In this document: piece by piece, positions 47,587 through 56,770 of the stretch
Numbering within the stretch: position 1 is the stretch's first letter
How the letters are laid out: every line of letters begins with the position of its first letter
From: Verrucomicrobiia bacterium
GTDB lineage: Bacteria; Verrucomicrobiota; Verrucomicrobiia; Limisphaerales; UBA11358
Direction of reading: 5' to 3'
Length of the DNA: 64,000 nucleotides
Assembly (NCBI GenBank): GCA_031290985.1
Contig: JARLJW010000014.1
Coordinates: 222,023-286,022 of the forward strand
Notes under the pieces: generated by a model
What the model was told of the DNA's origin: nothing
What the model saw: the letters and a program-made list of their open reading frames with translations, nothing else
The model's database searches: none
Program-made: the position numbers and the translations under genes

Positions 47587-49047
47587 CTACGGCCCGCCAT
47601 TATGACAGTCGATGCACGCCCCGTCATAATCGCCGCCCGGATGGATGAACTTCTGGCCGGCCGGCGCGAGCTTGTTCAACTCCTCGCCCGCACCCTGCGC
47701 CAGGATGGTATGGCACGCATTGCAATCATTCGCCTTGATGGTCAGCTTCTTGTCCTCGGTCTTGTGCAATCCGTCATGGCACCGGAAACAGCCCGGCCAG
47801 ATCATGTGCCCGACGTTATCCGGGTATGAAGCCCAGTTCGCCTTCATCTCGGGGAAAAAGTTGTCGGAATAGATCTGCTGCACCGCGGCGATCGCCGGCG
47901 CGATGCGCGCATCCCCGGGATAGCGCGCGGTCAATGCGGCGGCGATGCTGCCCCTGGCCTGGGTGTCGTTGGTATAATTGCGCGTCAGCACATACAGCGC
48001 GTTCGTCTTGATCCACGGCAGGCCCGGATCGATCTTGTTTAACGCCATCGCCTGATTCACGGCCTTCTCCGGCGAAAGATAGCGGTGCGACGGGCGGTTA
48101 TGACAGTCCATGCAATCCATCTTGCGAACGTCCATCGTGGCCACGTCATTCGTAAAATTCTTGGTCTTGAAGATGGTCACCTTGCCCTGCGCATCGGTCA
48201 CGCGCACCCAGGGGATCTTCTGCCGCTGGCTGTCCGTGGCGACATATTCCACGGTGTTGCCCGGAAGATTGTGCCAGTGGATTCCGCCGACCGGCCCGCG
48301 CGTCGGATCGCTGCCGCCAATCTTCAGCAACAGGCGGATGGAATAGGGCGAGTTCGTGGCATCGCTTTGAAAATACGTGAATGTGCGGTCCAAGTTGCCC
48401 ACGAACTGCTGCGGCCAGTGGCATTCCTCGCAGGTGTCGCGCGACGGCCGCAAATTCTTGATCGGCGTGCCGATTGGCGTCGGATATTTATTGAACGCCA
48501 CCGAGTAAAGCTGGTACGAGCCGGAGATTTTGGATTTAACAAACCACGAAACCCCCTTGCCCACGTGGCATTCCACGCAGGCGACCCGCGCATGGGGACC
48601 GTGATCGTGCGTCACCTTTTCCGGCTGCATCACCTTGTGGCAGGTCTCGCCGCAAAACGTCACCGACTCCGTGAAATTGAAGGCGTTGTAGGAGCCGATC
48701 GCCGTCAGCAGCAGGAACACCACGCTGCCCGCCACGAACGTGATCAGCGTGCGCCGGTCGCGCGGATTGGTCAGGTCGATCTGCACCTTCGCCGGCCCGA
48801 CGCCCTGCGCGCGGCGGCGGCGCTCCCAAAACGCGCCGAGGAACGCCAGCACGATTCCGCCGATCAAAAACGCCGGCACGCCCATGTAAGTGAGGATGCT
48901 GACGTAGGGATTCGAAAATTTTGCGATCGCGTCCAGCGTGAACAGCAGCAGAAACGAGAACAGCGCCCCGATGGCCACAACCATGCCGATGAAGCTGATC
49001 CAGTTGCGGAACAAGGACGGGGCGGATTTGGCGGATTCGTTTTTCAT
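47587..49047 (-). CDS. Multihaem cytochrome c, NapC/NirT-type, seven haem motifs
   Basis: The 486-residue membrane-anchored protein has at least three hydrophobic segments (WISFIGMVVAIGALFSFLLLF, ILTYMGVPAFLIGGIVLAFLG and TFVAGSVVFLLLTAIG) before the haem domain. Haem-binding motifs are CGETCH (a CX3CH form), CVECH, CEECH, CMDCH, CFRCH, CNACH and CIDCH, i.e. seven. KVMQPEKVTHDHGPHARVACVECHVGKGVSWFVKSKISG is the NapC/NirT quinol-oxidase region. It would pass electrons from the quinol pool to periplasmic acceptors. It lies 128 bases after the small cytochrome gene, which is upstream on the same strand. Confidence 0.93.
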   Translation of the reverse strand: MKNESAKSAPSLFRNWISFIGMVVAIGALFSFLLLFTLDAIAKFSNPYVSILTYMGVPAFLIGGIVLAFLGAFWERRRRAQGVGPAKVQIDLTNPRDRRTLITFVAGSVVFLLLTAIGSYNAFNFTESVTFCGETCHKVMQPEKVTHDHGPHARVACVECHVGKGVSWFVKSKISGSYQLYSVAFNKYPTPIGTPIKNLRPSRDTCEECHWPQQFVGNLDRTFTYFQSDATNSPYSIRLLLKIGGSDPTRGPVGGIHWHNLPGNTVEYVATDSQRQKIPWVRVTDAQGKVTIFKTKNFTNDVATMDVRKMDCMDCHNRPSHRYLSPEKAVNQAMALNKIDPGLPWIKTNALYVLTRNYTNDTQARGSIAAALTARYPGDARIAPAIAAVQQIYSDNFFPEMKANWASYPDNVGHMIWPGCFRCHDGLHKTEDKKLTIKANDCNACHTILAQGAGEELNKLAPAGQKFIHPGGDYDGACIDCHNGGP

Positions 49048-49084
49048 TTCAGCATTTCAATGTCAGCGGAACGGGTAAACAGAC

Positions 49085-49167
49085 GGGTTGCCGGCCGGTT
49101 ATGCAAACAACACCGGTGGGTGGACATCTGTTTTGTCCAGGCCCGGAATCAGGTCCGGCCGGCAACC
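49085..49167 (-). other. 14-base inverted repeat between the two cytochrome genes
   Basis: GGGTTGCCGGCCGG (49085-49098) and CCGGCCGGCAACCC (49154-49167) are perfect inverted copies with ~55 bases between. The loop has its own GGACA...TGTCC pairing. There is no T-run. It may be a processing or stability stem between the two cytochrome messages, or part of a repeat. Confidence 0.6.
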
Positions 49168-49175
49168 CAAATGGA

Positions 49176-49505
49176 TTATTTCTTCAACGTGTGAACGTAG
49201 GCCACCAGCGCCTTGATCTCGTCGTCGGACAATTGGTCGAACGGTTTCATCAAGGTCTTGCCGTCGTCCGACTTCAGGCCTTCTTTGATGGCCTTGAAGG
49301 CGGCATCATCCTTGATGTCGGCCTGCACCTTGGCATCGGTGAAGTCCTTGCACCCGAGCTTGGTGCCCATCTTGGTGTCGCCCTTGCCTTCCGCACCGTG
49401 GCACTTGGCGCATTGGCTGTCCCAGTTTTCCTTGGCGTCGGCGCCCTTCGCGGTCATTGCGGCGGCGAGACCAAACATCGCTGCGATCAGAATCAGCTTT
49501 TTCAT
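49176..49505 (-). CDS. Small monohaem cytochrome c (class I)
   Basis: The 109-residue protein has a signal peptide (MKKLILIAAMFGLAAAMTAKGADA) and a single haem motif, WDSQCAKCHGAEGKGD. The probable distal Met ligand is in KTLMKPFDQLSDDEIKALVAYVHTLKK. It is a typical periplasmic electron carrier. It is upstream of the multihaem cytochrome and may feed or take electrons from it, possibly in the same transcript. Confidence 0.93.
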   Translation of the reverse strand: MKKLILIAAMFGLAAAMTAKGADAKENWDSQCAKCHGAEGKGDTKMGTKLGCKDFTDAKVQADIKDDAAFKAIKEGLKSDDGKTLMKPFDQLSDDEIKALVAYVHTLKK

Positions 49506-49660
49506 TGTCGTATTCTTCAGTTGGTTTGTTGGTGGCGCATCTGCGCCGGTTTCAAGAATACTTTCGCCGAAGGTGAAAAATACGACTAACCATCACTTGC
49601 CCAATGCTAGGCATATTTTGAGTGGTTTGAAATCGGAACGAACGAGGGAACCCGGGGTAA

Positions 49661-49688
49661 ACAAAAACCCCTTGCTTTCACAAGGGGT
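49661..49688 (-). terminator. Rho-independent terminator after tRNA-Phe
   Basis: Reading on the minus strand, an 8-base-pair stem ACCCCTTG-TGAAAG-CAAGGGGT is followed by TTTTTGTTT. It lies five bases after the encoded CCA end of tRNA-Phe. Confidence 0.92.
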
Positions 49689-49692
49689 AAAG

Positions 49693-49768
<76 letters not shown>

Positions 49769-49848
49769 CCAACCGTGGGGCGCGAATGAAACCAAACTTT
49801 TGCCCGGATGACAAGCGGCAATTCACGCCGCTTTGAAACCGGTCCACG

Positions 49849-52551
49849 TCAGACAATCTCCGGCTGCGCCATTTCCGGTTCCACACCCAGGTCCTTGATG
49901 GCCTGCGCCACGACTTTGCGGTCGATCAGCTTCTTCTCGGCCAGCGCGTACAGCGTGCCGATGACCGTGCTTTCCACGTCCACACCGAAGAACCGGCGCA
50001 GCCGCGACCGGGTGTCGCTGCGGCCAAAACCGTCCGTGCCCAGCGAGAACAACCCGCCCGGCACCCATGGCGCAATCTGGTCCGCCACCGTCCGGATGTT
50101 GTCGGATACGGATACGAACGCGCCCTGCTCTTTCGCAAGGAGCGTCTCGACGTAGCTCTTCTTCGCCGGCAGCGTCGGGTGCAGCATGTTCCAGCGCTGG
50201 CACCGGATGGCGTCCGTGCGCAGCAGCTTGTAGCTGGTCGCGCTCCAAACATCCGCACTTACCCCGTATTTGTCCGCCAAAATTTCCTGCGCCTTCAGCG
50301 CGGACTGCATGATTGAGCCGCTGCCGAAGATGTGCGCCTTGACCTTCTTGTCTTCCGCGCCGGGCTTGAATTTGTACAAACCCTTGAGGATGCCTTCCTC
50401 CGCCCCTTCGGGCATCGCGGGCATCGCGTGGCTCTCGTTGTATAGCGCGAGGTAGTAGAAAATATTCTCATTCTCCACGTACATGCGGCGCAAACCGTCA
50501 GCGATGATCACCGCCAACTCAAACCCGAACGCCGGATCGTAGGATAAGCACGTCGGGACGGTGCTCGCATGGAGCAGGCTGTGGCCGTCCTGATGTTGCA
50601 AGCCTTCACCATTGAGCGTCGTGCGCCCGGCGGTTGCCCCCAGCAAAAAGCCCTTGGCGCGGATGTCGCCCGCGAGCCAGATCTGGTCGCCGACGCGTTG
50701 CAGGCCGAACATCGAGTAGTAGGCGTAGAAGGGGATCATCGGCACGCCGTGCGTGGCATAACTCGTGCCGGCGGCCACGAAGGAGGCGATGGCACCCGCT
50801 TCGCTGATGCCTTCCTCCAAAATCTGACCGTCCTTGATTTCGCGGTAGTAGAGCAATGATGTTTTGTCCACCGGCTCATAAAGCTGGCCTTTGGGCGAAT
50901 AAATGCCGATGTCCTTGAACAAACCATCCAAACCAAATGTGCGCGCCTCGTCCGGGATGATCGGCACGATGTTCTTGCCGATGCCCTTGTGCCGCAGCAA
51001 CAGGGTGATCTGCTTCACGAACGCGGTCGTGGTGGAAATCTCGGTGATCGAGCCTTTCAATACATCGGCAAAATAATCCAGCTTCGGCACGTCCAGCGCA
51101 TACGGCTTCACAATGCGCGCCGGAATGAACCCGCCAAGCTGCTTGCGCCGGGCGAGCAGGTACTTCGTCTCGATGCTGTCCGGCGGCGGCCGGAAAAACG
51201 GCATGTCCGCGATGACATCGTCCGAGATCGGGATGTTGAAGCGTTTCCGGAACTCGCGGAGTTCCTTCTCGTTCATCTTTTTCTGCTGGTGCGAGATGTT
51301 GCGGCCTTCGCCCGCTTCACCCAGGCCGTAGCCCTTGACCGTCTTGGCGAGCACCACCGTCGGGGCGCCCTTGAAATCCATCGCCGCCTTGTAGGCCGCG
51401 TACATCTTGCGCACATCGTGACCGCCGCGCAGCAATTTGGAGATCTGCTCGTCGCTCAGATGATTCACAAGTTCCAGCAGTTCCGGATATTTGCCAAAGA
51501 AATGATTCCGCGTGTAGCTGCCCGGCTCGACGACATATTTTTGATAATCGCCATCCACGCATTCTTCCATGCGCTTGAGCAACAGGCCGGTTTTGTCGCG
51601 GCGAATGATGTTGTCCCACTCCGTGCCCCAGATGACCTTGATGACATTCCAGCCGGCGCCCCGGAAAACGCCTTCAAGCTCTTGGATGACCTTGCTGTTG
51701 CCACGGACCGGCCCGTCCAGCCGCTGCAGGTTGCAGTTCACGACCCAGATGATGTTGTCGAGGTTCTCGCGCGCACCGAGCGTGATGGCACCCAGCGATT
51801 CCGGCTCATCGATTTCGCCGTCGCCCAGGAATGCCCAGACCTTCGGCTCCTGTTTCCAATTGGTGAGGCCGCGCGCCTGCAGGTAGCGGTTGAACCGCGC
51901 CTGATACAGCGACATGATCGGGCCCAAGCCCATCGAGACGGTCGGGAACTGCCAGAAATCCGGCATCAGATACGGATGCGGATACGACGAAAGGCCGCCG
52001 CCCGGCGCGAGTTCCTGCCGGAAATTTTGCAGTTGCGCTTCATCCAACCGGCCTTCCATATACGCCCGCGCGTACATGCCCGGCGCCGCGTGGCCCTGGA
52101 AATAAACCTGGTCACCCGGAAAATCATCCGTGCGTCCCCGGAAAAAATGGTTCTGTGCGACCTCGTACATCGTGGCCGATGACGCAAAGGACGCGATATG
52201 GCCGCCCACGTTGGTCGTCGAATTGGCCTTCACCACCATCGCCATCGCGTTCCAGCGCATGATGCTTTTGATGCGGCGCTCAATGTCGCGGTCGCCGGGA
52301 TACTGCGGCTGATCTTCCGGCCGGATCGTGTTGATGTACGGCGTGGTCAGGGCGGCGGTCGGTCGCGGCGTGGTACGGAGCTGCCCCGCCAGCTTTTCCA
52401 GCAATTGCGCGGTGCGCTCCGGCCCCTGGCTTTCGAGGGCGTGGTCAAAGAATGATTGCAGAGATTCGTCGAGTTCATCGCCATGACCGTTGGTCGTCGT
52501 CGAGGTGATGCCGCCGCGCGAACCGTATATTTCTTTTTTAGATGCTTTCAC
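49849..52551 (-). CDS. aceE: Pyruvate dehydrogenase E1 component, homodimeric
   Basis: AceE decarboxylates pyruvate with thiamine pyrophosphate and passes the acetyl group to the lipoyl E2. The 900-residue protein starts at a GTG (52551). It has VGGHIASFASSATMYEVAQNHFFRG, YFQGHAAPGMYARAYMEGRL, the TPP motif WAFLGDGEIDEPESLGAI with NCNLQRLDGPVRGN, and the later RTFGLDGLF, EEGISEAGAIASFVAAGTSYATHGVPMIPFYAYYSMFGLQRVGDQIWLA. E2 and E3 genes are not nearby. Divergent from a lipoate ligase, which fits the need for a lipoylated E2. Confidence 0.97.
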   Translation of the reverse strand: MKASKKEIYGSRGGITSTTTNGHGDELDESLQSFFDHALESQGPERTAQLLEKLAGQLRTTPRPTAALTTPYINTIRPEDQPQYPGDRDIERRIKSIMRWNAMAMVVKANSTTNVGGHIASFASSATMYEVAQNHFFRGRTDDFPGDQVYFQGHAAPGMYARAYMEGRLDEAQLQNFRQELAPGGGLSSYPHPYLMPDFWQFPTVSMGLGPIMSLYQARFNRYLQARGLTNWKQEPKVWAFLGDGEIDEPESLGAITLGARENLDNIIWVVNCNLQRLDGPVRGNSKVIQELEGVFRGAGWNVIKVIWGTEWDNIIRRDKTGLLLKRMEECVDGDYQKYVVEPGSYTRNHFFGKYPELLELVNHLSDEQISKLLRGGHDVRKMYAAYKAAMDFKGAPTVVLAKTVKGYGLGEAGEGRNISHQQKKMNEKELREFRKRFNIPISDDVIADMPFFRPPPDSIETKYLLARRKQLGGFIPARIVKPYALDVPKLDYFADVLKGSITEISTTTAFVKQITLLLRHKGIGKNIVPIIPDEARTFGLDGLFKDIGIYSPKGQLYEPVDKTSLLYYREIKDGQILEEGISEAGAIASFVAAGTSYATHGVPMIPFYAYYSMFGLQRVGDQIWLAGDIRAKGFLLGATAGRTTLNGEGLQHQDGHSLLHASTVPTCLSYDPAFGFELAVIIADGLRRMYVENENIFYYLALYNESHAMPAMPEGAEEGILKGLYKFKPGAEDKKVKAHIFGSGSIMQSALKAQEILADKYGVSADVWSATSYKLLRTDAIRCQRWNMLHPTLPAKKSYVETLLAKEQGAFVSVSDNIRTVADQIAPWVPGGLFSLGTDGFGRSDTRSRLRRFFGVDVESTVIGTLYALAEKKLIDRKVVAQAIKDLGVEPEMAQPEIV

Positions 52552-52638
52552 TGGATTAGACTATTCTTGCAAACGCAAAAACAACAGGTGACAAGCTAGA
52601 CTGAATTCACCGCCGCAACAACTGAGAAATCGCATCAC

Positions 52639-53361
52639 TTGAAACGCCTGGACCTGCAACTTTCTTCGCCTGCCGAAAACCTCGCGGCGGACGAGGTTTT
52701 GCTGGATCTCTGTGAAAACGGCGCGGGCGGCGAAACCCTCGTATTTTGGGAGCCGCGAGCTGTGTTTGTCGTTGTGGGTTATGCCAATAAGGTGGCCGCC
52801 GAGGTGAACACCGCCGCCTGCGAAAAGCGCGGCATCCCGGTCTTTCGGCGCTGTTCGGGCGGCGGCACGGTCGTCCAGATGCCCGGCGGGCTGAACTACT
52901 CGCTGATCCTGCCCATCACCGAAACCGGCCCCACGCGCAACATCACCGCCGCCAACCAGTTCATCATGGAGAAAAACCGCGCCGCCATCGCGGGACTGCT
53001 GCCCGCCGCCGAAATCTCCGTGCGCGGCCACACCGACCTTTGCCTGGGCAACTTGAAATTCGCCGGCAACTCCCAGCGCCGGCGCAAACACTTCCTTCTC
53101 TTCCACGGCACGCTGCTCCTGGACTGCGACTTGAGCCTCATCAGCGAATTATTGCAGATGCCTTCACTGCAGCCGGATTACCGCGCCAGCCGGCCCCACG
53201 AAAGTTTTGTCACCAATCTGAACCTGTCCGCTCAAACCGTAAAAACCGCCCTCGCCAAAGCGTGGAACGCGGTGGATCCTGCCCCCGCCCTGTCCCCGGC
53301 CGATATTTCCCGGCTGGTGGCTGAAAAATATTCCACCAAAAGCTGGAACCTGAAGTTCTAA
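52639..53361 (+). CDS. Lipoate-protein ligase-like protein
   Basis: The 240-residue protein (start TTG at 52639, MKRLDLQLSSPAENLAADE) has the biotin/lipoate ligase fold: ETLVFWEPRAVFVVVGYANKVAAEVN, the lipoyl-AMP-binding PVFRRCSGGGTVVQMPGGLNYSLIL, and LCLGNLKFAGNSQRRRKHFLLFHGTLLLD with the catalytic Lys of KFAG. The separate C-terminal accessory domain of LplA is missing, so it may be a lipoyl/octanoyl transferase rather than a full ligase. It is divergent from aceE by 87 bases, so both may be co-regulated from the shared spacer. Confidence 0.88.
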   Translation: MKRLDLQLSSPAENLAADEVLLDLCENGAGGETLVFWEPRAVFVVVGYANKVAAEVNTAACEKRGIPVFRRCSGGGTVVQMPGGLNYSLILPITETGPTRNITAANQFIMEKNRAAIAGLLPAAEISVRGHTDLCLGNLKFAGNSQRRRKHFLLFHGTLLLDCDLSLISELLQMPSLQPDYRASRPHESFVTNLNLSAQTVKTALAKAWNAVDPAPALSPADISRLVAEKYSTKSWNLKF

Positions 53362-53381
53362 ATAATTCCGATTCCGCAGCG

Positions 53382-55346
53382 CTACTCCGAAAATTCCAAC
53401 CGGTAAAATCGCACCTGAAACGTCGGTTCATAGCAGAGGCTCGACCGCGACACCGTTCCGGGCGCGATCACCATTGATTGCATGTCCCAATGCGCCAGCC
53501 GGGCCGGCCAGTCCGACCCAAACAATGCGGCGAACGATTTGGTGTCTTTCACCACCGGCGACAGCAAAAAACCGGCCGCCGCCATGCCCGGCACGATCCG
53601 GTAATAGCCTGGCGGCCCGTTCCGGAACAAAGCCGTCATGACTAATATCGGCGGCTTGTACGCCGCTGAAATGATTTTCCCTGCCGGCGTTTTTTTGAAT
53701 TCCAGTTCCACCCACACCGGCGCGTTGCTCACGGGCGGAACCTTCACGCTCCCGCCAAATACCGCTTCCATGTTGGTGAGCGGCACCAGTTGGTATCCGC
53801 GCGGCATCGCCTTCCGCTGCAAAAGCAAATACGCGCGGCCCTGGCTGGTCGCCGGGTTGATGGCGTAGCGCGTCAACAACTCCGGCCATGACAAGCCGTC
53901 GTCCAGGCTGGGAAAACGACCATCCAACGGTTGCACGGAGAACAACACATTGCTGGCGGCACGCCCCGAGCGGAGCCACGCGGCGTTCATCTGCGCCAGC
54001 GCCGGGGTGTACGCAAAATAACTTTGGACGACCGGGCGCGGCTGATACGACAGCCCGTGGGCGAACAGCACCGCCTGGCCGTAGGAATACAGGTCGACGC
54101 CTCCGCTCAGCGGCGGCAAAGGATTGATCGCCCGGATGGCGGCGAGCTCCTTTTGGTATTCCGTCCGGGAATAACCGGTGCTGGCATCGGCCACGGGTGC
54201 CAGCAGATTGGAAACGCGGAACGTCCCGGCCAGTTGCGTCGCCAGCCCGTTGCCTTTCATCCAAGTCTGGAAGATTCCAACCCAAAAAAGTCCCGATGCC
54301 ACCAGCAAAATCGCCGCCGCCACCTTCAGGGGTTGGGATTCCCGCCACGCCAGCGGCAGCAGCAGCGCGGCCAGGACGAGCAAAGCCATCGCGGAATTAA
54401 GCTGCTGGATATCGGCCCGGACATAGCCCAGCTTGAAGGTGACGAACAAGACCGCGCCGACCCCGGCCAGCGGCAGGACGGCCCAACTCCCCAGCTTTAA
54501 CCACATGCCCCGCGCCGCCAGCAGCCACAGCGCCACGGCGATGGCCACAAAACCCCACAAGCTCCACGACGGAGCGTTTCCAGGCAACATCATCGCCTCC
54601 GTGTAACCGGCGGCGACCTGCCAGGAATGGACCACAAAAGCACTGAAGCCAGCCAGCCTTTGCCAGGCGAGCACCCAGAAGACCAGCAGGCTGGCCACCC
54701 ACAGCGGCGCCGCCCACGGAAAACGCCGCCCGCGAAAAACGTCATCCACCGAGATCAACGTCACCACCAACGCCGCCTCGACCAAGCCGGTGAATTTCAC
54801 CAGGCTCAAACATCCCAGCGACACCACCAACGCCGCCTTGGCTGGTGCCGTCCCTTTCGTAAAAAAATGCAACAGCAACGGCAGCATCAAAAACAAGACC
54901 AGCCGGCTGTCAAAATCATTTCCCAACGGCGTCGTCGCCAGCGCCGCCAGCAGAACGAGCCAGGTCCACACGTTGAACTCGCGCCCGCCCAGTTCCCGCG
55001 CCAGTTGCCGGCCGCCGTAAAGAAAAACCAGCGCCAGGCCCGACCAGATGATCACCGCCAGCAGATGCGTCTGCGGATGATAGCCGTGCGCCAAAAAACC
55101 CCAGGGGCCGTGGGTGAAAACCAGATCTGTCCCAAATTGCAGATGCTGGACGAATCCCTCGTGCAACGCCATGGTCCAGGAGTTGTCCAAGGCATCCCCC
55201 GCCGCGTAGTCCGACATCCCGGCCGCCGGAATGAAACGGGAAAAAACATAGATGACCGCCAGCGTAACGGCGATCAACCGGGCCAGCCGGCTCCAACGAA
55301 ACCGCGCCGGCGATGAAACTTTAATTCCTTCGCCGGATGTCTGCAT
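53382..55346 (-). CDS. Large polytopic membrane protein of unknown function
   Basis: The 654-residue protein has ~10 hydrophobic segments between residues ~20 and ~385 (LIAVTLAVIYVFSRF, LLAVIIWSGLALVFLYGG and so on), then a soluble C-terminal half. An early loop (AAGDALDNSWTMALHEGFVQ) with conserved acidic and aromatic residues resembles the periplasmic loop of GT-C type glycosyltransferases, but no family call is safe. It lies seven bases upstream of the fumarase beta gene's stop region, so it is probably downstream in the same transcript. It converges with the lipoate ligase (20-base gap). Confidence 0.75.
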   Translation of the reverse strand: MQTSGEGIKVSSPARFRWSRLARLIAVTLAVIYVFSRFIPAAGMSDYAAGDALDNSWTMALHEGFVQHLQFGTDLVFTHGPWGFLAHGYHPQTHLLAVIIWSGLALVFLYGGRQLARELGGREFNVWTWLVLLAALATTPLGNDFDSRLVLFLMLPLLLHFFTKGTAPAKAALVVSLGCLSLVKFTGLVEAALVVTLISVDDVFRGRRFPWAAPLWVASLLVFWVLAWQRLAGFSAFVVHSWQVAAGYTEAMMLPGNAPSWSLWGFVAIAVALWLLAARGMWLKLGSWAVLPLAGVGAVLFVTFKLGYVRADIQQLNSAMALLVLAALLLPLAWRESQPLKVAAAILLVASGLFWVGIFQTWMKGNGLATQLAGTFRVSNLLAPVADASTGYSRTEYQKELAAIRAINPLPPLSGGVDLYSYGQAVLFAHGLSYQPRPVVQSYFAYTPALAQMNAAWLRSGRAASNVLFSVQPLDGRFPSLDDGLSWPELLTRYAINPATSQGRAYLLLQRKAMPRGYQLVPLTNMEAVFGGSVKVPPVSNAPVWVELEFKKTPAGKIISAAYKPPILVMTALFRNGPPGYYRIVPGMAAAGFLLSPVVKDTKSFAALFGSDWPARLAHWDMQSMVIAPGTVSRSSLCYEPTFQVRFYRLEFSE

Positions 55347-55352
55347 AACGGT

Positions 55353-55928
55353 TTACAACCGTTCGGCGAGCGCCGCACGGCTTTTCGCCAATATCTCCTC
55401 GTGCAGGGAATTGCCGTGGGCATCAATCGTCACCACCGCCGGAAAATCCTCCACCGCCAGCTCCCAGATCGCTTCCGGCGAGCCAAATTTTTCGAGGAAG
55501 TAGACATTGCGGACTTTCTTGACGCACTCGGCCAGCACCTGCGCCGCGCCACCGATGGCGTGCAGATACACGCAGCCGTATTCCTTGCACGCCGCCTGCG
55601 TCTTAGCGCCCATGCCGCCCTTGCCGATGACCCCGCGCAATCCGAAATCACGGATGACCTGCCACTGGTACGGCTCCTCACGAATGGAAGTCGTGGGACC
55701 GGCGGCGGTGCATTTGTAGCTGCCGTCCTCCTGCTTCATCATCACCGGCCCGCAGTGATACATGATGCCGTCCTTCAGGCTCACGCCGTCCGGCAGCGTG
55801 CCGCCCTCGTGCAGATATTTATGAACCGCATCGCGCCCGGTGAAAATCGTGCCGGAAATCAGAACCTCGTCGCCAACTTTGAGGGCGCGGACTTTTTCGG
55901 CGGTGAAGGGGAAGGATAATTTGATCAT
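55353..55928 (-). CDS. Class I fumarate hydratase, C-terminal (beta) subunit
   Basis: The 191-residue subunit of a two-subunit iron-sulfur fumarase/tartrate dehydratase. The start at 55928 gives MIKLSFPFTAEKVRALKVGDEVLISG. The family core includes FTGRDAVHKYL, IMYHCGPVMM, AAGPTTSIRE, DFGLRGVIGKGGMGAKTQAACKEYGCVYLHAIGGAAQVLAECV and the final WELAVEDFPAVVTIDAHGNSLH. It needs the alpha subunit at 56771-57649. It starts seven bases after the PIN-toxin stop, so toxin and beta are likely on one transcript. Confidence 0.95.
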   Translation of the reverse strand: MIKLSFPFTAEKVRALKVGDEVLISGTIFTGRDAVHKYLHEGGTLPDGVSLKDGIMYHCGPVMMKQEDGSYKCTAAGPTTSIREEPYQWQVIRDFGLRGVIGKGGMGAKTQAACKEYGCVYLHAIGGAAQVLAECVKKVRNVYFLEKFGSPEAIWELAVEDFPAVVTIDAHGNSLHEEILAKSRAALAERL

Positions 55929-55935
55929 AGTAAAA

Positions 55936-56376
55936 TTATTTTGAAGGGACAGTGAAGCCCGCACGAAAGGGATTAACAACTTGAACACCGTCAAAACTTT
56001 GGCCGTCGCTCAAATCTTCTGAATAAAGCGTTGCCGCGCCCAACCGCTTGGCGGCGGCAATGATTGTTGCATCCCAATATGAAATCTGAAACCGCTCGCC
56101 CAACCGCACCGCCTCCTGGAACATGGCAAAATCCAGCCCGACCACCTCACCATGCGAAATTTCCCGCAAAAATTTCGGCGCGTCGTCACTGCTCAACGGC
56201 GGTTTGAGTTTGCCGGTCGCGTTAACGAAAAATTCCTGGGCGACTTGCACCGAAAACCCATAATCGCCTCCAGCCAACACCGCACGCGCGGCGTTGCGCT
56301 TATCCGCCTCAACGAGATTGGTTGAGGCCGCGTAGAGCAGAACGTTGGTGTCAACGAAGGCGGGGATTGTCGGCAT
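55936..56376 (-). CDS. PIN-domain ribonuclease toxin (VapC-type)
   Basis: The 146-residue protein has the PIN-domain acidic residues: Asp9 in FVDTNVLLYAAST, Glu48 in VQVAQEFFVNATGKL, Asp102 in ISYWDATIIAAAKRLG and Asp121 in TLYSEDLSDGQSFDG, followed by the family's VVNPF strand. VapC toxins cut tRNA or rRNA to stop translation. Its start overlaps the end of the antitoxin gene by 26 bases. Together they lie between the alpha and beta genes of a fumarase. Confidence 0.93.
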   Translation of the reverse strand: MPTIPAFVDTNVLLYAASTNLVEADKRNAARAVLAGGDYGFSVQVAQEFFVNATGKLKPPLSSDDAPKFLREISHGEVVGLDFAMFQEAVRLGERFQISYWDATIIAAAKRLGAATLYSEDLSDGQSFDGVQVVNPFRAGFTVPSK

Positions 56377-56584
56377 AAGTGCGCTGACGGCTGGGCCTTT
56401 CGCCGACGGTCACAGAATGGGTCGCATCCCATTCGGCAAAGAACCGGCTCAATTGAGTCTGGCGCGTGCCTGACAGCAACTCGCCGCCTTTGGCCACAAG
56501 ATTGGCAAGCCGGGCCAGCAACGCCTTTTGTTCGACCACAGGCAGCAGCCTTACTTCTTCCTCAATCTGTTCCAACGTTTGCAT
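56351..56584 (-). CDS. Antitoxin partner of the PIN toxin
   Basis: The 77-residue protein starts MQTLEQIEEEVRLLPVVEQKALLARLANLV, a helical, charged N-terminal region seen in small antitoxins, and ends with a basic, polar tail (GERPSRQRTYADNPRLR). No DNA-binding motif is certain. It precedes the toxin and overlaps it by 26 bases, the usual order. It is not matched to a named antitoxin family from memory; the toxin partner is the main evidence. Confidence 0.8.
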   Translation of the reverse strand: MQTLEQIEEEVRLLPVVEQKALLARLANLVAKGGELLSGTRQTQLSRFFAEWDATHSVTVGERPSRQRTYADNPRLR

Positions 56585-56770
56585 GATGAAATTAAACCTG
56601 AAACCTGTGATTTTGCAACTCCCGCATTTCACGCCCGACGAGCCCAAAACCTGAAATCAACCCTGACAGGACGCCGGCTTTCTGAGCCCGCCGGCCGCAA
56701 TTGCCAGGTCGCGGTCGCGAAGTTGCTCCGGCAATTTTACCGTGTCAGCAAATGACATGCCTGAAGACTT

